Source: Leifsonia sp. Root4 (lineage in GTDB: Bacteria > Actinomycetota > Actinomycetes > Actinomycetales > Microbacteriaceae). Taken from it: a stretch of 64,000 nt of DNA. The notes below the pieces were generated by a model. The model had not been told where the DNA came from. It worked only from the letters and a program-made list of their open reading frames with translations, and did not search any database. Location of the stretch: positions 466,206 to 530,205 of the forward strand of contig NZ_LMDN01000001.1 of the NCBI RefSeq assembly GCF_001425085.1, written 5' to 3'. This document shows positions 8,724 to 16,154 of this stretch, one piece after another; position 1 is the stretch's first letter; each line of letters begins with the position of its first letter. The position numbers and the translations under genes are program-made.

Positions 8724-10967
8724 TTACCGCTCGGGCGTTGAGCGATCAGCGGCGTCGAAACGCGGCGTCTCCGGCATTCTGGAGAGCGCTGACGGCCACC
8801 AGATGACACGACCCATGTCGTATGCGAGCGCCGGAATCAGCAGCGAGCGCACCAGGAAGGTGTCCAGGAGCACGCCGAACGCCACGATGAAGGCGAGCTG
8901 GACCAGGAACAGGATGGGCAGAACGCCGAGGGCGGCGAACGTCGCCGCAAGCACGAGACCCGCCGAGGTGATCACACCGCCGGTGACGATCAGCCCGCGC
9001 AGGATTCCCTCGCGCGCACCGTGCACCGCCGTCTCCTCACGCACCCGCGTCATGAGGAAGATGTTGTAGTCGACGCCGAGCGCAACCAGGAAGACGAATC
9101 CGAACAGCGGCACGACAGGGTCGGCCCCCGGGAATCCGAACACCTGGTTGAACACGATCGCGGAGACACCGAGCGCGGCAGCGAAGGAGAGCACGACGCT
9201 GCCGATGAGCAGCAGCGGCGCGACGATCGCGCGCAACAGCAGCATCAGGATCAGCATGATCACGATCAACACCAGCGGGATGACGAGGTTGCGGTCATGG
9301 ATCGCCGCGGTGTTCGTGTCGAGCGCGACCGCCGTGGTGCCGCCGACGAGAACCGGCTCTGCCGACGTTCCGACGCCGCTGAGCTCGGTGCGCAGTTCCT
9401 TCACGAGCGCCTCGGCCTCGAGCGAGTCGCCGGCGTAGACGAGCGTCGCCTGCAGCAGCACCCGTCCGTCGACGACGGTGGGGTCACTCGGCTCGCTGCC
9501 GGGGGCGCCGAGCGCCTGGATCCCATCGCTCGTGACCGGCAACGATCCGCTCGGCGAGTCGGCCGAGAGCACGGTGACCGAATCGACACCGTCGGTGGCG
9601 AGCAGCACGTCGGCCGTGTCCTGGAGCGCACCTTCCGGCGCGATCACGACGGCCGGTGTTCCCGAGCCGCCGGGGAAGTGCTCCGCGAGCAGGGCCTGAC
9701 CGTCGCGGGACTGCGATTCCCCGAGCACGAACTCGCCGGAGGAGACGCCGTCTGCCTTGAGCTGCGTCATCCCGAGCGCCATGACCACCAGCAGGAGCGT
9801 CGAGCCGATCCAGATCACGCGCGGACGGCGACGGACAAGGCGGGCCAGGCGCGGCCAGATGCCGTTGGCGTCGATGCCCTGTTCGCTCGGTCCGGTCTGA
9901 CCCAGCTGCGGGCGGCGCGGCCAGAACGCGGTGCGACCCGCCCAGAACATGAGCGCAGGGAGCAGGGTGAGTGAGGCGAGCAGCGCGAACACGATGCCGA
10001 TCGCGGCGACGGGGCCGAGGATCTTGTTGGAGTTCAGGTCGCTGAAGAGCAGGATCAACAGGCCGGCGATGACCGTGCCGCCCGAGGCCAGGATCGGCTC
10101 CCACGAGCCGCGCAGGGCCGCCCAGGTCGCCGTCCACTTGCTCTCGTGCACGTGTAGCGCCTCACGGTAGCGCGCGATGTAGAGCAGCGAGTAGTCGGTT
10201 GCCGCGCCGATCACGAGGATGAAGAGGATGCCCTGGGTCTGGCCGTTGATCAGCAGGATGTCGGCCCTGGCCAGCTGCACGACGGTGAACACGGCGGCGC
10301 AGAGCGCGGTGAGGCTGGAACCGAGCATGATCAGCGGCAGCAAGGGCGAGCGGTACACGATAACGAGGATGAGGAACACGGCGGAGAGCGCGACGATCAG
10401 GAGCAGCCCGTCGATGCCGGCGAATGCCCCGGAGAGGTCGGCGGTGAATCCGGCGGGGCCGGCCACGTGTCCGGTGAGGCCGGCGGTCTCAGCGTCCGCG
10501 AGCTCAGCACGAAGCTCCGAGACGACGTCTCCGACCTCGGCCGCGGTGTCGATCTGCACGAACAGCTCGGCGGCCTCGCCGTCCTCGGACGGGATCGCCG
10601 GGGAGACGCCGTCGGTGAGCACGCCGTCGGTCGACTGGAACTGGCTTGCCAGCTCCGCGATCGCCTCGTTGTCTGCCTCGGTCAAGCCGCCGTCACGCTG
10701 CAGGATCACGATGGCCGGGATCGCCTCATCGCCTCGGAAGTCTGCCTGCAGCTCCTGAACCTTGGTGGCCTCGGAGCTGGCCGGGAGGAACTGCGCCTGA
10801 TCGTTGGTCGACACATCGCTGATCGCCCCGAACGACGCGCCGCCCAGGCCGAACAGCGCGAACCAGACGAGGATCAGCGCGGCGGGGATCAGCACCCGCA
10901 GCCAGCGGGGAACCCGCGATGCTGGGCGCGGCTGGACGGGGGGTGCGTCGGAAACGGCGGTCTTCAC
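8724..10967 (-). CDS. MMPL-family RND-type transporter
   Basis: 747 residues with the twofold plan of the MMPL/RND superfamily: TM1 near residue 25-45, an extracytoplasmic loop (about 55-190), five helices, a cytoplasmic stretch, then TM7 near 370, a second loop (about 395-555) and five more helices. The family-typical GAATDYSLLYIARYREAL and VALGVDYNIFLMTRVREE occur in the two halves. Members export lipids, pigments or drugs with proton motive force; the substrate here is unknown. No lipid synthesis gene is nearby. The GTG start follows a TAACGT -10 by 7 bases without a ribosome site. A perfect palindrome covers the expected -35 region, suggesting repression by a MarR- or TetR-type regulator that is not encoded next door. 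Confidence 0.9.
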   Translation of the reverse strand: MKTAVSDAPPVQPRPASRVPRWLRVLIPAALILVWFALFGLGGASFGAISDVSTNDQAQFLPASSEATKVQELQADFRGDEAIPAIVILQRDGGLTEADNEAIAELASQFQSTDGVLTDGVSPAIPSEDGEAAELFVQIDTAAEVGDVVSELRAELADAETAGLTGHVAGPAGFTADLSGAFAGIDGLLLIVALSAVFLILVIVYRSPLLPLIMLGSSLTALCAAVFTVVQLARADILLINGQTQGILFILVIGAATDYSLLYIARYREALHVHESKWTATWAALRGSWEPILASGGTVIAGLLILLFSDLNSNKILGPVAAIGIVFALLASLTLLPALMFWAGRTAFWPRRPQLGQTGPSEQGIDANGIWPRLARLVRRRPRVIWIGSTLLLVVMALGMTQLKADGVSSGEFVLGESQSRDGQALLAEHFPGGSGTPAVVIAPEGALQDTADVLLATDGVDSVTVLSADSPSGSLPVTSDGIQALGAPGSEPSDPTVVDGRVLLQATLVYAGDSLEAEALVKELRTELSGVGTSAEPVLVGGTTAVALDTNTAAIHDRNLVIPLVLIVIMLILMLLLRAIVAPLLLIGSVVLSFAAALGVSAIVFNQVFGFPGADPVVPLFGFVFLVALGVDYNIFLMTRVREETAVHGAREGILRGLIVTGGVITSAGLVLAATFAALGVLPILFLVQLAFIVAFGVLLDTFLVRSLLIPALAYDMGRVIWWPSALSRMPETPRFDAADRSTPER

Positions 10968-10974
10968 TCCGCCT

Positions 10975-11003
10975 ACGTTACCCTATTTATCTAGCTAAGC
11001 TAG
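10975..11003 (-). promoter_or_regulatory. Promoter with palindromic operator for the MMPL gene
   Basis: On the minus strand, TAACGT (10975-10980) lies 7 bases before the GTG start. The perfect inverted repeat CTAGCTAAGCTAG (10991-11003; 6-bp arms, 1-base centre) sits where the -35 box is expected. A symmetric AT-containing site in an otherwise GC-rich region is what a MarR/TetR-type repressor would bind. Confidence 0.45.
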
Positions 11004-11058
11004 CAATCGGGACCGCGACGGCTGTTACTCGGGACTGCACAGGCTCCGCGCGGTCGAA

Positions 11059-11301
11059 CTAGGCGTGCTGCTGGCTGAGGCGCAGACGCGCGAGAACCTG
11101 GTCGCGCAGGTCTTCCGGCGCACTTTCCTTGCACGCCCGCTGCACGGCCTCGGTCAGAACCTGTCCGACGAGATGCTCCGTGGTGCACTCCGGGCAATTC
11201 GCGAGGTGTTCCCGGATGTCTGCGGCATCCGTGCTGCACAGCTCATTGTGCAGATATTCCTCGAGTTCAGCCTTGGCTTTCTCGCATCCGCAATCACTCA
11301 T
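11059..11301 (-). CDS. rsrA: Zinc-containing redox anti-sigma factor RsrA
   Basis: 80 residues with the ZAS motif H32-x3-C36-x2-C39 (EHLANCPEC) plus further cysteines at 4, 6 and 22. Family knowledge: under reducing conditions zinc-bound RsrA holds SigR inactive; disulfide stress forms an internal disulfide and releases SigR, which switches on thioredoxin and mycothiol genes. Its ATG overlaps the sigR stop (ATGA), so the two are translationally coupled, the standard arrangement. Confidence 0.93.
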   Translation of the reverse strand: MSDCGCEKAKAELEEYLHNELCSTDAADIREHLANCPECTTEHLVGQVLTEAVQRACKESAPEDLRDQVLARLRLSQQHA

Positions 11302-12011
11302 TTTTTGCTCCTTGGTGCTGTGACACCGGTGTCGGGTGTGGCGCGGCCGATGCCCTGTTCGAGGGCGTAGCCGGCCAGCATCTCGCGCAGCATCCGTCGG
11401 CCGCGGTGCAGGCGGCTCATCACGGTGCCGATGGGGGTCTTCATCATGTCGGCGATCTCCTGGTAGGAGAAGCCTTCGACGTCGGCGAAGTACACGGCCA
11501 GGCGGAAGTCCTCCGGCAGCGACTGCAGCGCGTCCTTCACGGTGCTGTCTGGCAGGTGGTCGATCGCTTCGGCCTCCGCCGAGCGGCTCGAACTCGCGGT
11601 GGTCGACTCTGCGCCACCCATCTGCCAGTCTTCGAGATCATCGATCGTGCCCTGATAGGGCTCGCGCTGCTTCTTGCGGTAGGTGTTGATGAACGTGTTC
11701 GTCAGGATGCGGTAGAGCCACGCCTTGAGGTTCGTGCCCTGCTCGAACTGCTTGAACGCGGCGAAGGCCTTGACGAAGGTCTCCTGCACGAGGTCTTGCG
11801 CGTCGGAGGGATTCTTCGTCATCCGCAGCGCAGCACCGTAGAGCTGGTCGATGAACGGGAGTGCTTGTTCTTCGAACAGCGTGCTGAGGTCAGGAGTTGC
11901 TGCGCCGAGCGCCTCGGCGTCTGTGGAGTCGGTGGTCATCACCGGCAATCTTAGAGCGTCTGCCACTGCGAACGCCCCGCTGGGGCGATCGAGCAATGCG
12001 GTCTGCGCCAT
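11298..12011 (-). CDS. sigR: ECF sigma factor SigR/SigH (thiol-oxidative stress)
   Basis: 237 residues. Region 2 ([23 protein letters not shown], then the [23 protein letters not shown] segment) binds the -10 element. Region 4 ([42 protein letters not shown]) recognises the -35 element GGAAT. The start was placed at MAQTALLD because GAGGAG lies 4 bases upstream. MTTDSTD, 24 residues in, is an alternative; Streptomyces SigR is also known to exist in two lengths. It is followed by rsrA with a 4-base overlap and is divergent from aroA. A SigR-type promoter for it lies at 12061-12088. Confidence 0.93.
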   Translation of the reverse strand: MAQTALLDRPSGAFAVADALRLPVMTTDSTDAEALGAATPDLSTLFEEQALPFIDQLYGAALRMTKNPSDAQDLVQETFVKAFAAFKQFEQGTNLKAWLYRILTNTFINTYRKKQREPYQGTIDDLEDWQMGGAESTTASSSRSAEAEAIDHLPDSTVKDALQSLPEDFRLAVYFADVEGFSYQEIADMMKTPIGTVMSRLHRGRRMLREMLAGYALEQGIGRATPDTGVTAPRSKK

Positions 12012-12060
12012 CGTTCTCCTCGTCATCAGCCTGCGCCATGGAGCGGCACCGACTACTCTG

Positions 12061-12088
12061 ATAACCAATGCTGATCTCGAGATATTCC
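12061..12088 (-). promoter_or_regulatory. SigR-type autoregulatory promoter of sigR
   Basis: On the minus strand, GGAAT (12084-12088) and GTTAT (12061-12065) are separated by 18 bases, a full match to the actinobacterial SigR/SigH consensus GGAAT-N18/19-GTT. It sits over the first codons of aroA, about 50 bases before the sigR start, and fits the known positive autoregulation of sigR. Confidence 0.75.
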
Positions 12089-13429
12089 AAGCCCGACTTC
12101 GATCCGTACGGCGAAAACAGCCCGGAGCCCGAAGAAACGCTGTGGCCGGCGCCGACGGCGTCTGCACCGACGAGCGCGGTTCTCTCGCTCCCCGGCTCCA
12201 AGTCGCTGACCAATCGCGAGCTCGTTCTCTCGGCCCTGGCAGACGGTAAGTCGCGGCTGCGTTCACCACTGCACTCGCGCGACAGCGACCTCATGGTCGA
12301 GGCGCTGCGCGAGCTCGGCACCGTCATCGAGTCGGTGTCCGGTGACGGCGAGTACGGCCCCGACCTGCTGATCACGCCCGCTGAGGAGCTCAGCGGCAGC
12401 ACGACGATCGACTGTGGGCTCGCCGGGACCGTGATGCGCTTCCTGCCGCCGCTGGCCGGGCTCGCTCTCGGCCCGACCACCTTTGACGGCGATGAGGCGG
12501 CCCGCCGCCGCCCCATGGCCACGACGATCAGCTCGCTGCGCGCGCTCGGCGTCGACATCAACGACGATGGCCGCCCCGTGCTGCCCTTCACCGTGCACGG
12601 ATCCGGCCGCATCGAGGGTGGTGAGATCACCATCGACGCCTCGCTCTCCAGCCAGTTCGTCTCCGGCCTGCTGCTGGCCGCCGCCCGCTTCGACAACGGC
12701 CTCACGCTCAGCCACTCCGGTGAGCGCCTGCCGAGCATGCCGCACATCGAGATGACGATCGAGACGCTGGCCGCCCGCGGGGTCACGGTGGACTCCCCCG
12801 CACCCGGCACCTGGGTCGTCGCACCCGGTCCGATCGCCGCGGCGGATGTCGCCATCGAACCCGATCTCTCCAACGCTGCTCCGTTCCTGGCCGCCGCCCT
12901 CGTCACCGGCGGCTCCGTGACGATCACGGGCTGGCCGAGCGAGACCACCCAGATCGGCGCACGACTGGCCGATCTGCTGCCGCTCTTCGGCGCCACCGTG
13001 GATCGGGACGGCGACCGCCTCACCGTGACCGGCGGCGACGGCATCCGCGGCGTCACCCTGGACCTGCCGGAGGGCGGCGAACTCGTGCCGAACCTCGTCG
13101 CGCTCGCGGCGCTGGCGTCGGAGCCGAGCACGATCACCGGGATCGGTCACATCCGCCACCACGAGACCGACCGCCTCGCCGCCCTCGTCACCGAGATCAA
13201 CAAGCTGGGCGGCAATGTCACCGAACTCGAGGACGGCCTGCACATCGAACCGGCAGAGCTGCACGGGGGAACCTGGCTGAGCTACGAAGACCACCGCATG
13301 GCGACGACGGGCGCGATCATCGGCCTCGCCGTCCCCGGCGTCGAGATCGAGGACATCGGAACGACCGGCAAGACGCTGCCGCAGTTCACCGAGCTCTGGC
13401 ATTCCATGCTGAGCGGTCACGGCGCCTGA
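12068..13429 (+). CDS. aroA: 3-phosphoshikimate 1-carboxyvinyltransferase (EPSP synthase)
   Basis: 453 residues, normal family length. It catalyses phosphoenolpyruvate plus shikimate-3-phosphate to EPSP, the sixth step of the shikimate pathway. Signatures seen: [20 protein letters not shown] (PEP/S3P site), [17 protein letters not shown] (near 110), [13 protein letters not shown] (near 195) and [13 protein letters not shown] with [14 protein letters not shown] near the C-terminus. A TACTCT hexamer 8 bases before the ATG and no Shine-Dalgarno site suggest a leaderless or nearly leaderless mRNA. It is divergent from sigR with only 56 bases between starts, and is followed by rsgA 30 bases downstream. 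Confidence 0.95.
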   Translation: MLISRYSKPDFDPYGENSPEPEETLWPAPTASAPTSAVLSLPGSKSLTNRELVLSALADGKSRLRSPLHSRDSDLMVEALRELGTVIESVSGDGEYGPDLLITPAEELSGSTTIDCGLAGTVMRFLPPLAGLALGPTTFDGDEAARRRPMATTISSLRALGVDINDDGRPVLPFTVHGSGRIEGGEITIDASLSSQFVSGLLLAAARFDNGLTLSHSGERLPSMPHIEMTIETLAARGVTVDSPAPGTWVVAPGPIAAADVAIEPDLSNAAPFLAAALVTGGSVTITGWPSETTQIGARLADLLPLFGATVDRDGDRLTVTGGDGIRGVTLDLPEGGELVPNLVALAALASEPSTITGIGHIRHHETDRLAALVTEINKLGGNVTELEDGLHIEPAELHGGTWLSYEDHRMATTGAIIGLAVPGVEIEDIGTTGKTLPQFTELWHSMLSGHGA

Positions 13430-13459
13430 CATGACGACGCTGCGAGTGGGGTCGGCTGC

Positions 13460-14527
13460 ATGAGCTGGTGGAGCGATGACGCCGACGACGACGAGCCGGA
13501 GTTCGATGAATCCGCCGTGCGGGTGCGGCCCAACCGCAAGGGCAACCGGCCGCGCACCAAGACCAGGCCAGAGCACAGCGACGCCCTGACCGGTCGCGTG
13601 CTCGGCGTCGACCGCGGCCGCTACACGGTGCTGCTCGACGAGAACACGCCCGACGAGCGGCAGGTCACGTCCGCGCGCGCCAGCGAGCTGCGCAAGAAGG
13701 CTGTCGTCACGGGCGACCGCGTCGACATCGTCGGCGACACCACCGGTGCAGAGGGCAGCCTCAGCCGCATCGTGCGCATCCAGCCCCGCGTCACACTGCT
13801 GCGCCGCAGTGCGGACGACACCGACGCCGTCGAGCGTGTGATCGTCGCCAACGCCGACCAGATGCTCATCGTCGTCGCCGCGGCCAACCCGGAGCCGCGC
13901 ATCCGTCTCGTCGACCGCTACCTGGTCGCCGCCTACGACGCCGGCATCACGCCGATTCTCTGCATCACCAAGACCGACCTCGCCGATCCGGCCGAATTCC
14001 TGGCGAACTTCGCCGGACTCGAGTTCCAGGTCTTCACGAGTCGGAGCGACGAGATGCCGCTCGAGGCCATCAGCTCCGCCCTCGTCGGCCACGACACCGT
14101 GTTCGTCGGCCATTCCGGTGTCGGCAAGTCGACGCTCGTCAACGCGCTCGTTCCCGACGCCAAGCGCGCCGTCGGCGTCGTCAACACCGTCACGGGGCGC
14201 GGCAGGCACACCTCCTCCTCGACGGTGTCACTGCGCCTCGAGACGGAGGCGGGCCGCGGCTGGGTCATCGACACCCCCGGTGTGCGCTCCTTCGGCCTCG
14301 GCCACATCAACACCGACAACATCCTGAAGGCCTTCACCGACCTCGCGACGGTCGCGGAGGCCTGCCCGCGCGGCTGCAGCCACCTGCCCGACGCTCCGGA
14401 CTGCGCGATCATGGAGGCCGTCGCGGCCGGAAGCCTCGGCGACACCGGCCCGGCCCGCCTCGACTCGTTGCAGCGCCTGCTGGCCACCTTCGCGCCGTCC
14501 AACCGCACGGTCAGCACCGAGCGCTGA
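13460..14527 (+). CDS. rsgA: Ribosome small-subunit-dependent GTPase A
   Basis: 355 residues. A basic N-terminal extension (RPNRKGNRPRTKTRPEH) is followed by an OB-fold and a circularly permuted GTPase (CITKTDLAD as the G4 motif, then GHSGVGKSTLVNALV as G1, then DTPGVRSFGL as G3). A C-terminal zinc knuckle (CPRGCSHLPDAPDC) closes the protein. RsgA acts in late 30S maturation and responds to nucleotide state. It sits 30 bases after aroA, as in many actinobacteria, and probably shares its transcript. Confidence 0.94.
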   Translation: MSWWSDDADDDEPEFDESAVRVRPNRKGNRPRTKTRPEHSDALTGRVLGVDRGRYTVLLDENTPDERQVTSARASELRKKAVVTGDRVDIVGDTTGAEGSLSRIVRIQPRVTLLRRSADDTDAVERVIVANADQMLIVVAAANPEPRIRLVDRYLVAAYDAGITPILCITKTDLADPAEFLANFAGLEFQVFTSRSDEMPLEAISSALVGHDTVFVGHSGVGKSTLVNALVPDAKRAVGVVNTVTGRGRHTSSSTVSLRLETEAGRGWVIDTPGVRSFGLGHINTDNILKAFTDLATVAEACPRGCSHLPDAPDCAIMEAVAAGSLGDTGPARLDSLQRLLATFAPSNRTVSTER

Positions 14528-14561
14528 CCGTGCGCCGGCCGGCACCGGCTACGGTGGAAGC

Positions 14562-15041
14562 ATGACCGAATCTGTGCGCCTCGAGCCCGGCCAGCCCGCC
14601 CCCGCCTTCACCCTCAACGACCAGAACGGTGCTCCGGTGTCGCTGTCCGACTACCGCGGCCAGAAGGTGGTGCTCTACTTCTACCCGGCGGCCATGACGC
14701 CGGCCTGCACGACCCAGAGCTGCGATTTCCGCGACAGCCTCGGCTCGCTCGCCGCGGCCGGGTACCAGGTGCTCGGCGTCTCCAAGGATTCCGTCGCGAC
14801 GCTGGCCGAGTTCGCCGAGCGCGATGCGCTGACGTTCCCGCTGCTGAGCGATGAGGACCTCACGGTGCACAGGCTCTACGGCGCCTGGGGCGAGAAGAAC
14901 AGCTACGGCCGCATCATCACGGGCACGCTACGCTCCACCTTCGTGATCGACGAGGACGGGCACGTCTCGCACACCTTCTACAACACGAAGGCGACGGGCC
15001 ACGTGGCGATGCTGCGCAAGCGTCTGAAGATCAGCGCCTGA
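14562..15041 (+). CDS. bcp: Thioredoxin-dependent thiol peroxidase (peroxiredoxin Q/BCP)
   Basis: 159 residues. The AhpC/TSA fold carries the peroxidatic cysteine C49 in YPAAMTPACT and a likely resolving cysteine C54 five residues later, the BCP pattern. It reduces hydrogen peroxide and organic hydroperoxides using thioredoxin. A TACGGT hexamer ends 6 bases before the ATG without a clear ribosome site, so it may be leaderless. Its 3' end runs into an array of 14-base repeats in which every unit ends in TGA (15014-15083). Confidence 0.92.
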   Translation: MTESVRLEPGQPAPAFTLNDQNGAPVSLSDYRGQKVVLYFYPAAMTPACTTQSCDFRDSLGSLAAAGYQVLGVSKDSVATLAEFAERDALTFPLLSDEDLTVHRLYGAWGEKNSYGRIITGTLRSTFVIDEDGHVSHTFYNTKATGHVAMLRKRLKISA

Positions 15042-15083
15042 AGATCTGCGCCTGACGACCAGCGCCTGACGACCACCGTCTGA
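15014..15083 (+). repeat. Five tandem 14-bp repeats across the bcp stop codon
   Basis: Five consecutive 14-base units, each ending GCGCCTGA or a one- to two-base variant (CGTCTGA), run from the last codons of bcp into the gap downstream. The second unit supplies the actual stop at 15039-15041. A loss or gain of a unit would shift frame but still meet TGA, so the protein end is little affected. This looks like a slippage-generated minisatellite. Confidence 0.75.
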
Positions 15084-15109
15084 CGACGAGCGCCGCCCCA
15101 GCGGGCGTC

Positions 15110-15550
15110 TCAGCCCTCGTCGTGGGCGAACTGGTTGCGGATGCCGGGCGCGAGCAGCAGCGCGATGACGATGAGCGACGGGGCCAGCAGGGCCCAGCCG
15201 AGTTCCGGCCGCGCGTAGATGCCCTGGAAGCAGCCGACGGCGATCGCGATCTGCATCAGCTGCCAGCTGATCGCGCCGCCCCGGATCCAGGAGCGCCTCT
15301 GCACGGCGCCGATTGCGACGGCGGTCACGAAGACGAACGCGACGATCGTGAGCACGAGGATCGCGACGGCGCTGACGAAGGAGGCCGGCTGCTCGGTGAT
15401 GAGCTCGAAAACGAGCCACATCACGGCGACGAGCATGAGAGCCGCCTCGGCGAACAGCAGCGCGAACAGCAGCACCATCCCGCGTGACGGGCGACGTCGG
15501 AATGGGGGGTACATTCCCCGGTTTTCAGGGGTAGACAGCTCGTTACTCAC
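15110..15550 (-). CDS. Four-helix membrane protein of unknown function
   Basis: 146 residues with four hydrophobic segments (about 27-48, 58-80, 93-108 and 115-133), a short polar N-terminus and an acidic end (FAHDEG). I do not recognise a family; proteins of this size and plan are common next to bcp or whiB genes in Microbacteriaceae. The GTG start at 15550 was chosen for length. A second candidate is the ATG 12 codons in (MYPPFRRRP). It converges on bcp and is divergent from the whiB1 promoter region. Confidence 0.65.
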   Translation of the reverse strand: MSNELSTPENRGMYPPFRRRPSRGMVLLFALLFAEAALMLVAVMWLVFELITEQPASFVSAVAILVLTIVAFVFVTAVAIGAVQRRSWIRGGAISWQLMQIAIAVGCFQGIYARPELGWALLAPSLIVIALLLAPGIRNQFAHDEG

Positions 15551-15577
15551 AGGGGAATCCCATACAAAACTATTGAT

Positions 15578-15606
15578 TTGACACGCCCACTATGGGAGCA
15601 TATTTG
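15578..15606 (+). promoter_or_regulatory. Candidate SigA-type promoter of whiB1
   Basis: TTGACA (15578-15583) and TATTTG (15601-15606) are separated by 17 bases in the 183-base spacer before whiB1. The predicted leader is about 120 bases. Confidence 0.5.
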
Positions 15607-15619
15607 AGGTCAAGTTGAC

Positions 15620-15637
15620 GCTCACAGGGACGTGAGC
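15620..15637. promoter_or_regulatory. Inverted repeat in the whiB1 leader, possible operator
   Basis: GCTCAC-N6-GTGAGC (6-bp arms) lies just downstream of the predicted whiB1 transcription start. Mycobacterial whiB1 is controlled by Crp. This site has the right spacing, but its half-sites are inverted relative to the Crp consensus (TGTGA-N6-TCACA), so another symmetric regulator is also possible. Confidence 0.3.
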
Positions 15638-15733
15638 TGATCATGTCAGATCCTACTTCCTGCAACCTGACCGTTCCTCGCATGTCAGCCAATCGGCTCT
15701 GCGAAATTCCCCCCGCAATAAAGGAGCACCCCC

Positions 15734-15982
15734 ATGGATTGGCGCGATAAAGCTGCCTGCCTCACAGCCGACCCCGAGCTGTTCTTCCCTGTTGGGAACA
15801 CCGGACCGGCCGTCGACCAGATCGAGAAGGCCAAGACGGTCTGCGGTCGATGCAATGTGACCGAGATCTGCCTGCAGTACGCGCTCGAGACCGGTCAGGA
15901 TTCCGGCGTCTGGGGTGGCCTGAGCGAAGACGAGCGCCGCGCACTCAAGCGCCGCGCCGCACGCGCACGCCGCGCCTCCTAG
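15734..15982 (+). CDS. whiB1: WhiB1-type iron-sulfur transcriptional regulator
   Basis: 82 residues, almost superimposable on mycobacterial WhiB1: MDWRDKAACL, ELFFPVGN, cluster cysteines C9, C37, C40 and C46, the turn GVWGGLSEDERR and a basic C-terminus (ALKRRAARARR). Wbl proteins bind a [4Fe-4S] cluster that reacts with nitric oxide, and WhiB1 partners the primary sigma factor. AAAGGAG lies 7 bases before the ATG. It is followed by two back-to-back hairpins and converges on the pdtaS-like gene, as Rv3219 does on Rv3220c. Confidence 0.95.
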   Translation: MDWRDKAACLTADPELFFPVGNTGPAVDQIEKAKTVCGRCNVTEICLQYALETGQDSGVWGGLSEDERRALKRRAARARRAS

Positions 15983-16018
15983 AGCGCACGCAACACACGC
16001 AACAACGCAACACATCAA

Positions 16019-16058
16019 CGCAGAAGCGCCGCACGAGAACTCGTGCGGCGCTTCTGCG
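16019..16058. terminator. 19-bp perfect hairpin between whiB1 and the kinase gene
   Basis: Bases 16019-16037 and 16040-16058 form a perfect 19-bp stem with a 2-base centre (AA). It lies 36 bases after whiB1 and, in the other direction, after the convergent pdtaS-like gene, so it can act on both strands. Confidence 0.7.
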
Positions 16059-16076
16059 TGACGCGTAGCGTCACGC
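16056..16076. terminator. Second hairpin, overlapping the first
   Basis: GCGTGACGC (16056-16064) and GCGTCACGC (16068-16076) make a 9-bp stem with a 3-base loop. It shares three bases with the preceding 19-bp hairpin, so the two structures compete at their junction. It lies nearer the convergent kinase gene and may serve mainly that side. Confidence 0.5.
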
Positions 16077-16154
16077 AAGGCGGCAGCCCCCACCTAGGAA
16101 ATCTCGGAAACCGTCACCGATGTCGGTGCGTTGCGGTACTCCCCGGCCGGCGGC

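Noticed and set aside
15620-15637. A classical Crp site in the whiB1 leader
   Set aside because: The half-sites are inverted relative to TGTGA-N6-TCACA, so I list it only as an unspecific inverted repeat.
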